Shown: piece after piece, positions 8,046 through 15,099 of the stretch
Numbering within the stretch: the stretch's first letter is position 1
How the letters are laid out: each line of letters opens with the position of its first letter
Assembly (NCBI GenBank): GCA_023437885.1
Contig: JAEZFH010000105.1
Span: 1-31,219 of the forward strand
Source: Bacillota bacterium
GTDB taxonomy: Bacteria > Bacillota > Clostridia > Lachnospirales > Lachnospiraceae
Length of the DNA: 31,219 nt
Direction: 5' to 3'
The notes under the pieces: generated by a model
Told to the model about the DNA's origin: nothing
Database searches by the model: none
Seen by the model: the letters and a program-made list of their open reading frames with translations, nothing else
Position numbers and translations under genes: made by a program

Positions 8046-8747
8046 TTACTCGCTGAACAGCATGCGCAGAAATTCTACCGCATTATCCTTGTGGTGCGAA
8101 TTTGCAACAATTCCGAGAATATAGGGTTCGGGATTAACCGTATTCTCAGAGAACAGCTTGGTGTCTGACAGATAGATTCCGTATACACTTTGTTCGGAAT
8201 TCTCTTCCGTATCGGATTGGTAGATAGCTTCAGCCAGATTGGTATAAAGATCCGTCGGAAGACGGTCAGTTAATTTATCTAAATAACCGTAATAGGCAAA
8301 ATCCTTAAAGCTGGATTCGGGAGCGATAAATACATCGATTTCACCGGCAGCAACGCGAGTGGTTAATACCTGCTGCATGTTCATTGCATACTCGCCGCCA
8401 TTCCCTAAGAAAAAAGAGGAATTCAGCTCAACTGTCTCAGTCTCGGGATTCAATTCCAGGTATTCTTCAAATTTGGTTTTATATTGTCCCCATACATCCT
8501 CGCTAACGGTACTGTCGATGATCGCTGCATAGAACTGGGTTTCGATGTCAGGGGTAACAAGTTCATAGATAAGATAGGAGACAAGTGCAATTGCCGCAAC
8601 GGCAGCCAAGGCATGAATGCGATAGTATTCCCATAGATAAGCCAGCTTTTCCCGGTTTGACATATCCTTCAGTTTTTGTTTTTCTGTTAATTCCTGCCTC
8701 GGTTGGTAAATTACCGCATCCTCAGCCAATTTTGTTTCTTTCGGCAT
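8046..8747 (-). CDS. Membrane-anchored extracytoplasmic protein, unknown function
   Basis: A 233-aa protein with a ~44-residue charged cytoplasmic N-terminus, one transmembrane helix at about residues 45-63 (HALAAVAAIALVSYLIYEL) and a ~165-residue outside domain. That domain (AAIIDSTVSEDVWGQYKTKF..., EIDVFIAPESSFKDFAYYGYLDKLT, PYILGIVANSHHKDNAVEFLRMLF) has the rhythm of a periplasmic-binding-protein lobe, but I cannot name a family. The ATG is preceded on the minus strand by AGCGAGG. The gene converges with asd and diverges from cellobiose phosphorylase. I infer a sensory or substrate-capture role at most. Confidence 0.7.
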   Translation of the reverse strand: MPKETKLAEDAVIYQPRQELTEKQKLKDMSNREKLAYLWEYYRIHALAAVAAIALVSYLIYELVTPDIETQFYAAIIDSTVSEDVWGQYKTKFEEYLELNPETETVELNSSFFLGNGGEYAMNMQQVLTTRVAAGEIDVFIAPESSFKDFAYYGYLDKLTDRLPTDLYTNLAEAIYQSDTEENSEQSVYGIYLSDTKLFSENTVNPEPYILGIVANSHHKDNAVEFLRMLFSE

Positions 8748-9015
8748 GTTAAAAACCTCGCTTTATATCTTGCTGAGTATCGTTCTACTGTCAGCTTATA
8801 CGTGTTTCTTGATTTATAATAGTTTATCACATATATAGGTAGAAAAAAAGAAATTAATTATAAAATATATCTTAAATAATGAGATCAAAAATCCATGAAG
8901 GAAGCTGTTTTCGGGGAAAAACAAGAAAGCTTCAACTGTATTTCAAAAAAGTTTCCATTGAAATAACGGAGCAGCGCTGAGCGGAAGAAATGCGTGTCTT
9001 GGCATGATGTGCCAT

Positions 9016-9043
9016 ATACCATTGACGCCTGCGGCAATGGTAT
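9016..9043 (+). promoter_or_regulatory. 28-bp near-perfect palindromic operator over the cellobiose phosphorylase promoter
   Basis: Left arm ATACCATTGACGC and right arm GCGGCAATGGTAT pair at 12 of 13 positions around a central CT. The element covers the -35 hexamer and most of the spacer and touches the upstream -10-like TATAAT, so a bound dimeric regulator would block RNA polymerase. The regulator is not encoded next to it, so its identity is unknown. Confidence 0.6.
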
Positions 9044-9051
9044 AATATAAT
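9022..9051 (+). promoter_or_regulatory. Promoter of cellobiose phosphorylase
   Basis: TTGACG (9022-9027) and TATAAT (9046-9051) have an 18-bp spacer. A second TATAAT at 9041-9046 would be too close (13 bp). The start codon at 9091 has AAGGAGGT at 9078-9085. Confidence 0.6.
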
Positions 9052-9090
9052 GGGATTTGGAGAGTAAAAATAGTTTTAAGGAGGTATATT

Positions 9091-11529
9091 ATGCAATACG
9101 GATATTTTGATGATTCCAGGAAGGAGTACGTGATTACCACACCTACGACTCCTTATCCATGGATCAACTATCTAGGGTCCCAGGCGTTCTTTTCCCTGAT
9201 ATCGAATACGGCTGGGGGCTACAGCTTCTATAAGGACGCTAAGCTGAGAAGAATAACACGCTACCGTTATAATAACGTTCCCCTGGATCTGGGTGGCGGA
9301 CGCTATTATTACATCAATGATGACGGCGATGTATGGTCACCGGCCTGGGCTCCTGTTAAAAATGAGCTTGAGAAGTATGAATGCAGACATGGTATGGGTT
9401 ATACGAAGATTACCGGCGCGCGGGGAGGCGTTGAAACTGAGATAACCTTCTTTGTACCGATGGATACCAATGCGGAGATACATAAGGTGGTTGTGAAGAA
9501 CACCACGGATAAGAAAAAACAGGTCAAGCTCTTTTCCTTCGTGGAATGGTGCTTATGGAATGCTCAGGACGATACGACTAATTTCCAGAGAAACTATAAC
9601 ACCGGCGAGGTTGAGATCAAGGGCTCCGTGATTTATCATAAGACAGAATACAAGGAGAGGCGGGACCATTATGCCTTCTTCTCCGTGAATGCTCCGGTTG
9701 CCGGCTTTGATTCCGACCGGGAGAGTTTCCTGGGGACTTACGGCGGCTTTGATCATCCCCAGGCGGTATATGCCGGGAAGAGCGGCAATTCCGTAGCAGA
9801 CGGCTGGCATCCGATTGCCTCCCATTGCCTGGAGGTTAACCTGGAGCCTGGAGAGAGCAAGGATTATATCTTTATATTAGGTTATATTGAGAATGTCTTC
9901 GAAGAAAAGTTTGAAAGTAAGAATGTAATCAATAAAAAGAAGGCCGATGAAATGATAGCAAGCTTTGCTGATACAAAAGCAGTGGACAAGGCCCTCGCAG
10001 AGCTGGGTGCATACTGGGATCAGCTATTATCCAAATATAAAGTTGATTCTGCAGATGAGAAATTGAACCGCCAGGTAAATATATGGAGCCAATATCAGTG
10101 CATGGTTACCTTTAATCTGTCCAGAAGTGCTTCTTATTTTGAATCCGGCATCGGCAGGGGAATGGGCTTCCGGGATTCCAATCAGGATATTCTTGGCTTT
10201 GTACATCAGATTCCGGACCGTGCGAGAGAGAGGATCCTTGACCTGGCATCTACCCAGCTTCCGGATGGCGGAGCATACCATCAGTATCAGCCGTTAACCA
10301 AGAAGGGGAATGATGAAATCGGCGGTAATTTCAATGATGATCCGCTGTGGCTGGTGCTTGCGGTTACTTCCTATATCAAGGAAACCGGCGACTTTTCCAT
10401 CTTGGAGGCTATGACGCCCTTTGACAATGACGAGTCCACCAGTACACCTCTGGCGGATCATCTAAAGCGCTCCATGGATCATGTGGTTAACAACCTGGGT
10501 CCTCATGGACTTCCGCTGATCGGACGTGCCGATTGGAATGACTGCCTCAACTTAAACTGCTTCTCCACCGAGCCGGGCGAGCCCTTCCAGACTACCACCA
10601 GCAAGGATGGCAGAGTTGCGGAGTCAGTAATGATTGCCGGTATGTTCTGCTACATCGGGGAGGAGTATGCTGCGCTGATGAACAGGATCGGTAATCATGA
10701 CGAGGCGGAACGCATTCAGGCTGAGATCGGTAAGATGCGTGAGGTTATCATGCGCGACGGCTGGGATGGCTCCTGGTTTGTCCGTGCCTATGATGATTTC
10801 GGAAGAAAGGTCGGAAGCGATGAGAATGAAGAGGGCAAGATCTTCATTGAATCCCAGGGTTTATGTATCATGGGTAACTGCGGCATTCAGGACGGCAAGG
10901 CGATCCAGGCCCTGGACGCTGTGGAAGAGCGTCTGGGAACGAAATACGGCCTGGTTCTTCAAAATCCCGCATTTACAAAATATTATGTGGAATACGGCGA
11001 GATCTCTACCTATCCGGCAGGCTACAAGGAAAATGCCGGAATCTTTTGCCACAATAATGCCTGGATCATGATCGCAGAGGCACAGATGGGCAGAGGAGAG
11101 AAGGCCTTCGATTACTATACCAGAATTGCTCCTGCTTATACCGAGGAATATTCTGAAATCCACCGAATGGAGCCCTATGTATATTCCCAGATGGTAGCCG
11201 GTAAGGATGCAAGGCGCCACGGCGAAGCGAAGAATTCCTGGTTAACCGGTACGGCATCCTGGAACTTTGTAGCGATCTCCCAGGCGATTCTGGGGATTAA
11301 GCCGGATTATGACGGCTTGCAGGTGGACCCTTCCATCCCCAGCGCATGGGATGAGTATACGGTGACCCGTGAGTTCAGGGGAGATAAGTACCGGATTACA
11401 GTGAAGAATCCGAAGCATGTGTCCAAGGGTGTTGCAAGAGTGGCTATGGATGGAAAGGAAGTAGAGGGGAACATCATTCCTCTTGCTGGAGATAAGCAGA
11501 CTCATGAAGTAGAGGTAATACTTGGTTAG
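9091..11529 (+). CDS. cbp: Cellobiose phosphorylase (GH94)
   Basis: An 812-aa cytosolic enzyme that splits cellobiose with phosphate into glucose 1-phosphate and glucose, saving ATP during cellulose use. The N-terminus (MQYGYFDDSRKEYVITTPTT, PYPWINYLG, SLISNTAGGYSFY) closely follows clostridial cellobiose phosphorylases. The (alpha/alpha)6 catalytic domain contains GMGFRDSNQDILGFVH, QLPDGGAYHQYQPLT and RADWNDCLN (Asp481/Asp484), which holds the general acid of GH94. The length suits cellobiose phosphorylase and is far below the ~1000 or more residues of cellodextrin phosphorylases. Chitobiose or laminaribiose specificity is a lesser possibility. The gene stands alone between its operator-bearing promoter and a terminator. 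It implies uptake of cellobiose or cellodextrins by transporters outside the window. Confidence 0.93.
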   Translation: MQYGYFDDSRKEYVITTPTTPYPWINYLGSQAFFSLISNTAGGYSFYKDAKLRRITRYRYNNVPLDLGGGRYYYINDDGDVWSPAWAPVKNELEKYECRHGMGYTKITGARGGVETEITFFVPMDTNAEIHKVVVKNTTDKKKQVKLFSFVEWCLWNAQDDTTNFQRNYNTGEVEIKGSVIYHKTEYKERRDHYAFFSVNAPVAGFDSDRESFLGTYGGFDHPQAVYAGKSGNSVADGWHPIASHCLEVNLEPGESKDYIFILGYIENVFEEKFESKNVINKKKADEMIASFADTKAVDKALAELGAYWDQLLSKYKVDSADEKLNRQVNIWSQYQCMVTFNLSRSASYFESGIGRGMGFRDSNQDILGFVHQIPDRARERILDLASTQLPDGGAYHQYQPLTKKGNDEIGGNFNDDPLWLVLAVTSYIKETGDFSILEAMTPFDNDESTSTPLADHLKRSMDHVVNNLGPHGLPLIGRADWNDCLNLNCFSTEPGEPFQTTTSKDGRVAESVMIAGMFCYIGEEYAALMNRIGNHDEAERIQAEIGKMREVIMRDGWDGSWFVRAYDDFGRKVGSDENEEGKIFIESQGLCIMGNCGIQDGKAIQALDAVEERLGTKYGLVLQNPAFTKYYVEYGEISTYPAGYKENAGIFCHNNAWIMIAEAQMGRGEKAFDYYTRIAPAYTEEYSEIHRMEPYVYSQMVAGKDARRHGEAKNSWLTGTASWNFVAISQAILGIKPDYDGLQVDPSIPSAWDEYTVTREFRGDKYRITVKNPKHVSKGVARVAMDGKEVEGNIIPLAGDKQTHEVEVILG

Positions 11530-11572
11530 GCAGATAAGCTGCGATACAGAGGAACCTGGTTAAATATAGTGT

Positions 11573-11609
11573 AAAAGGGGAGTGGCATATAAGTTGCCAT
11601 TCCTTTTTT
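11573..11609 (+). terminator. Rho-independent terminator after cellobiose phosphorylase
   Basis: GGAGTGGCA (11579-11587) pairs with TGCCATTCC (11595-11603, one G-U) around a 7-nt loop. A-rich sequence precedes it and TTTTTT follows. Confidence 0.88.
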
Positions 11610-11673
11610 ATGAGATTATGAATTGGAAATACTTCTAAGCCTGTTTCTATATATTTTAACCTGCTTCGTATAG

Positions 11674-11691
11674 TTGCAATTGTAATTGCAA
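11674..11691 (+). promoter_or_regulatory. 18-bp perfect palindrome upstream of the bacteriocin island
   Basis: TTGCAATTGTAATTGCAA is a perfect palindrome except for its central GT. Flanking GCTTC (before) and GAAGC (after) extend the symmetry. It lies about 60 bp upstream of the -35 of the CPBP gene. It could be an operator or an RNA stem; no U-run follows. The 313-bp gap 11610-11922 contains this, the promoter below and nothing else I can support. Confidence 0.45.
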
Positions 11692-11752
11692 TTATGAAGC
11701 TATGATCGGAGAATTTATTTCTGAATCACAACATCCTGAATGTGTAAAAGTA

Positions 11753-11781
11753 TTGAAAAATATAACAAAATATGGTATAAA
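11753..11781 (+). promoter_or_regulatory. Promoter of the CPBP-regulator-kinase operon
   Basis: TTGAAA (11753-11758) and TATAAA (11776-11781) are spaced by 17 bp. This gives a leader of about 135 nt before the TTG start of the CPBP gene. Confidence 0.6.
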
Positions 11782-11922
11782 AAAACAATAAGCAAGAAAA
11801 ATCAGGAATTCCGTTCATAATTTTATTAATATAGATTAATGTTAGCTAATTGGATTATCGGTTGGCAGGCAGAAAGAAAAATGTTAAGATAGACGTAATA
11901 ACCAAGCAAAGGAAGTGCAGAA

Positions 11923-12765
11923 TTGAAGAAAATCTTATATTATCTGGAGACAAGTATTGTACCGTTTTTAGCAGCAATCACATTAATGATTGTTACTGCG
12001 TCCATTTTTCAAAGCATCTATCAGGGAATGATTGCCCTTCATATAGGAATTACGAAAGGATGGGGACAACTGAAGGATGGCGGGAAACTCTCGCTGGAAA
12101 TTACCAATATGATGTCCCGGGACGTCACCTATTTTATATCGGTTGCTTCCGTTCTGATTTGTGGGATTGTATTCTGTTTCTGGTACCGTAAGGAAACGAT
12201 TGGACAGCAGAAAGGAACCTTTTTATCGATTGCCAAAGCAGAGAATATATATCAATTTGCAATGCTTAGTATCGGCTGCCAGCTTTTCTTTTCCGGAGTC
12301 ATGAGCTTAGTCCGGCCGGTGTTTCCGGAACAATTTGAGCACTATGGGGATGCGGTGGAAGGAATTTTTGGTAGCAATCTCCTGTTGGTACTTGTTTATA
12401 CCGTTATCATTGCCCCGGTTTCCGAAGAGTTAATCTTCCGGGGAGTAATCCTTTTTAGAACGAGAAAGGTACTTCCTTTTCTGGGAGCCAATGTATTACA
12501 AGCTTTATTTTTTGGAATTTATCATCGGAATATGGTTCAAGGGATCTATGCAACGGTAATCGGCTTTCTGTTTGGCCTTCTTTACCGGAAATACAATTCA
12601 ATCCTTGCATCCATCCTGCTTCATATGATGATCAATGCCAGCATAATCCTCGTCATGTTCTTCCCGGAAACTGTGACAAGTTATACGATCATGGCTGTCG
12701 CCGGTGCGGGAGCAGGTATATTGGCCTTCCTCAGGCTGAGACTGTGGAAAGAGTTAGCACCATAA
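11923..12765 (+). CDS. CPBP family intramembrane metalloprotease
   Basis: A 280-aa multi-pass membrane protein with the Abi/CAAX-protease (CPBP) domain in its C-terminal half. Motif 1 is SEELIFRGV (Glu168-Glu169...Arg173), motif 2 is FGIYHRN and motif 3 is LLHMMIN; together they form the intramembrane metal site. Family members act in prenyl-protein processing, and many sit in bacteriocin loci as immunity or maturation proteins. Here it heads the operon with a response regulator and kinase, which favours a bacteriocin-linked role (inference). The start is TTG at 11923, with GGAAG 7-8 nt upstream; no ATG fits as well. It is followed after 55 nt by the response regulator. Confidence 0.88.
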   Translation: MKKILYYLETSIVPFLAAITLMIVTASIFQSIYQGMIALHIGITKGWGQLKDGGKLSLEITNMMSRDVTYFISVASVLICGIVFCFWYRKETIGQQKGTFLSIAKAENIYQFAMLSIGCQLFFSGVMSLVRPVFPEQFEHYGDAVEGIFGSNLLLVLVYTVIIAPVSEELIFRGVILFRTRKVLPFLGANVLQALFFGIYHRNMVQGIYATVIGFLFGLLYRKYNSILASILLHMMINASIILVMFFPETVTSYTIMAVAGAGAGILAFLRLRLWKELAP

Positions 12766-12820
12766 TGAAATAAATGCAAAAGATAAAATATACAAAAGAT
12801 ATTATATACGGGGTGAAAAA

Positions 12821-13519
12821 ATGAGAATTGCTATTTGTGATGATCAATCCGTGATACTGGAGCAAACCAAGCAAAGCATTAAGGGATATTGCGAAAGGCA
12901 TTCCTTTGCCTGTCAGCTCGTACAGTTCACCTCAGGGGAAGCGCTGCTAAGCTATCCTCAGGAGCTTACGTTAGTATTCCTTGATTATGAAATGCCTAAG
13001 CTGAACGGGATGGACACCGCCTGTCTTTTAAAACAGAAGCATCCGGATATTTATATCGTATTTCTGACCTCTCATCCTGAGATGATGCCCAATGCCTTTG
13101 AGGTGAGAGCCTTCCGCTATCTGATAAAGCCTTTATCTGATAAAGAACTTGAAAAATGTATTAATGCAGTAAGGAAAGAACTGGCTCCCAACGAAGTGAT
13201 TCTGTATGATAACGATATCCAGAAGATTGTGAGGCTGAGGAAAATACAATATATTGAGGCGGCCAAAAAAGGAACCGCGGTCCGCACGGAGAAAGAGACC
13301 TTGGAATCAAGCTATACCATGGCTGACTGGCAGAAAATTATATTTCATGAAAGCTTCTTCCGTTGTCATAAGTCATATTATATTAATCTTGCTTTTATCG
13401 ATGAGATTCATAAGGATTATGCCAAATTATTCAATGGGGAGAAAGTGGCGATCAGCAGAAGAAGCCGAAAGGAATTTCAGGATAAATTGATGGAATATAT
13501 CAAAATAAATGCGGTTTGA
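12821..13519 (+). CDS. LytTR response regulator (AgrA/ComE type)
   Basis: A 232-aa cytosolic transcription regulator. The receiver domain (about residues 1-120) has the acidic pair DDQ at the N-terminus, the phosphorylation site FLDYEMP (Asp55) and a conserved Lys in YLIKPL. The LytTR DNA-binding domain follows (about 130-228; IQYIEAAKKGTAV..., FFRCHKSYYINL, VAISRRSRKEF). Such regulators pair with GHKL kinases of the AgrC/ComD/BlpH class and switch on peptide and bacteriocin genes through paired direct repeats. The partner kinase begins 37 nt downstream. I searched the promoters here by eye for paired 9-bp LytTR repeats and found no convincing set. Confidence 0.94.
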   Translation: MRIAICDDQSVILEQTKQSIKGYCERHSFACQLVQFTSGEALLSYPQELTLVFLDYEMPKLNGMDTACLLKQKHPDIYIVFLTSHPEMMPNAFEVRAFRYLIKPLSDKELEKCINAVRKELAPNEVILYDNDIQKIVRLRKIQYIEAAKKGTAVRTEKETLESSYTMADWQKIIFHESFFRCHKSYYINLAFIDEIHKDYAKLFNGEKVAISRRSRKEFQDKLMEYIKINAV

Positions 13520-13556
13520 TGCAGTAGCCTAACATTGATAGAGCAGGGGGATATTG

Positions 13557-14885
13557 ATGGGAGAGGAATACATAAGAGTCATAATATTTTTAAATGAGCT
13601 GATTAAAATATTTTTAATCATTCATGTGTTTATGAATGTATCTTTAAGGGAGAAAGCGAAAATTTGGCTTGTATATCTGATACCGGCAGCATTAGTCGTC
13701 GAGTTAACTGCAATTACGTTAGGTGTAGCCAGAGGGGGAATGAATTGGATTGAACTCATTTTGTCTCTGATTTTATTGCATATTATTTTTCTCGAAAGAT
13801 ATATTAAAAAATTAGTATTCTATTTTATAAGCTTTCTTTCTATCGTGATATTTGATTCAGTGGTATATTTTATTGTAACCAGAGTAACGGGATATTCATT
13901 AGGGCAGATTTACTCCAGAAATTCATATATGGTATGGATTGATTTGATCAGTCTGTTTTTAGAATTGGTTATTATATTAATACTTAAGATGCTGCGAAGA
14001 CGCTGTTCCATACCAATTGGGAAATTAAGTTGGAAAAGCTATATATTGGTCCTAGTGATATTATTTCTCCTTCTTTTTTTTACCGGATATTTGCAAGTAC
14101 TGGAAGGCCAAGAAAACCAAAGAGTAGAAAATATTTTTATATTTATAATCGGAGCAGCAGTAATCAGTATCTTTTCTCTGATTATTATTATGCTAAGGGC
14201 TTCCTATGCCAGAGACAACTATAAAGCAATCTCTCAGATGCAGCAGGAAAATATAGAGATACAGCAGAGGTATTATGCATTATTAACTGAAAAAAATGAA
14301 GATATCCGTAAATTCCGTCATGATATCAAAAACCACCTGATCTGTATGCATGCCCTGGTGCAGAACGGAGAAATCGGGGAATTAACGAATTATATCGGTG
14401 ATTTGACAGATAGAATGGGGGAGATTACGAATTCATTATATACGGGCAGCAATATTGTGGATGCTATTCTTAATGATATTATAATCAGGCATCCCAAAGC
14501 TAATATCACTTTAGAGGGATGTCTGCCGAAGCCTCTGCATATCAAAGCGTCAGATTTATGTATCATATTCTCCAATCTGGCAACCAATGCAGTGGAAGCG
14601 GTTGAAAAAATAGAGGAGCCGGATCAGAGAAAAATAAATCTTTCTATTAAAAGTATTGATAATAAAATTTATGTTCATATTGTGAATTCAATTGCCCGAC
14701 CATATGTAATTGTCAATAATACCTTAAAGACAACAAAAACGGATAAGGAGCGGCATGGCTTCGGTATAGAAAATATCAAATCATGTGTCGCAAAGTATCA
14801 TGGAATGATGAATTTATCGAATACAGAGCAGGAATTTGCTGTAGAAATAATGATAAAAAACGAAACATATGACCGTTCACCTTAA
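13557..14885 (+). CDS. GHKL sensor histidine kinase (AgrC/ComD/BlpH type)
   Basis: A 442-aa membrane kinase. Six or so transmembrane helices fill residues 1-215, as in peptide-sensing quorum kinases. A linker helix and the H-box FRHDIKNHL (His255) come next. The C-terminal GHKL ATPase has the N-box NLATNAVEAVEK and the G-box HGFGIENIKSC. It most likely senses an extracellular peptide and phosphorylates the adjacent LytTR regulator. ATG 13557 is preferred over TTG 13554 by spacing from AGGGGG (13545-13550). A strong terminator follows, so the kinase ends the regulatory operon. No AgrB- or AgrD-like gene is next to it. Confidence 0.93.
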   Translation: MGEEYIRVIIFLNELIKIFLIIHVFMNVSLREKAKIWLVYLIPAALVVELTAITLGVARGGMNWIELILSLILLHIIFLERYIKKLVFYFISFLSIVIFDSVVYFIVTRVTGYSLGQIYSRNSYMVWIDLISLFLELVIILILKMLRRRCSIPIGKLSWKSYILVLVILFLLLFFTGYLQVLEGQENQRVENIFIFIIGAAVISIFSLIIIMLRASYARDNYKAISQMQQENIEIQQRYYALLTEKNEDIRKFRHDIKNHLICMHALVQNGEIGELTNYIGDLTDRMGEITNSLYTGSNIVDAILNDIIIRHPKANITLEGCLPKPLHIKASDLCIIFSNLATNAVEAVEKIEEPDQRKINLSIKSIDNKIYVHIVNSIARPYVIVNNTLKTTKTDKERHGFGIENIKSCVAKYHGMMNLSNTEQEFAVEIMIKNETYDRSP

Positions 14886-14914
14886 TAAATAGACCGTTCG
14901 CAGGAACAATATGG

Positions 14915-14957
14915 AAAAAAACTATACCCTATGCTAACATATGGGTATAGTTTTTTT
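14915..14957 (+). terminator. Rho-independent terminator after the histidine kinase gene
   Basis: AAAAAAACTATACCC (14915-14929) pairs perfectly with 14943-14957, ending in seven T. The inner TATG/CATA pair lengthens the stem. The A-tract on the left means it could also act in reverse. Confidence 0.88.
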
Positions 14958-14974
14958 GATGGGGGGGGAAAAAT

Positions 14975-15046
14975 ATGACACCATTCTTTATTACATCAAC
15001 AAAAGGCGCTGACATAGTTGCATGGTTTTTCGGACTTTTTAGATGA
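14975..15046 (+). CDS. Possible 23-aa hydrophobic peptide (candidate pheromone or leaderless peptide)
   Basis: An ATG at 14975 follows a run of eight G (14961-14968) that could act as a Shine-Dalgarno-like site and opens a 23-codon frame ending in TGA (15044-15046). The peptide begins MTPFFITSTKG and ends ADIVAWFFGLFR: no GG leader, no signal peptide, and an aromatic, amphipathic C-terminus. Position speaks for it: just after the kinase terminator and just before the exporter, where quorum peptides or short toxins are often found. Against it, there is no clear promoter after the terminator, and a frame this short can arise by chance. Chance, pheromone, leaderless bacteriocin and PSM-like peptide are all open. 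Confidence 0.3.
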   Translation: MTPFFITSTKGADIVAWFFGLFR

Positions 15047-15099
15047 CAATCGATAAAATAAAGCCAAGTGAGAAGAAATAAGCAGGAGAAAATTTACAG

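Larger units (their letters stand above)
8748..9090. other. 343-bp divergent intergenic region
   Basis: This gap lies between the minus-strand membrane protein and cellobiose phosphorylase. The left two thirds are AT-rich and must hold the minus-strand promoter, which I could not assign with confidence. A partly paired GAAGCT...AGCTTC hairpin is seen near 8900-8935. The right end carries the palindromic operator and promoter listed separately. I see no gene or RNA. Confidence 0.6.

Noticed and set aside
11850..12191. 113-aa + strand frame overlapping the CPBP gene
   Set aside because: Out of frame with the CPBP gene, which has three conserved motifs; cysteine-rich low-complexity translation and no ribosome binding site.
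14975..15046. AgrD-type cyclic pheromone precursor
   Set aside because: No cysteine or serine thiolactone motif and no AgrB-like protease gene nearby; listed instead as an unclassified peptide candidate.
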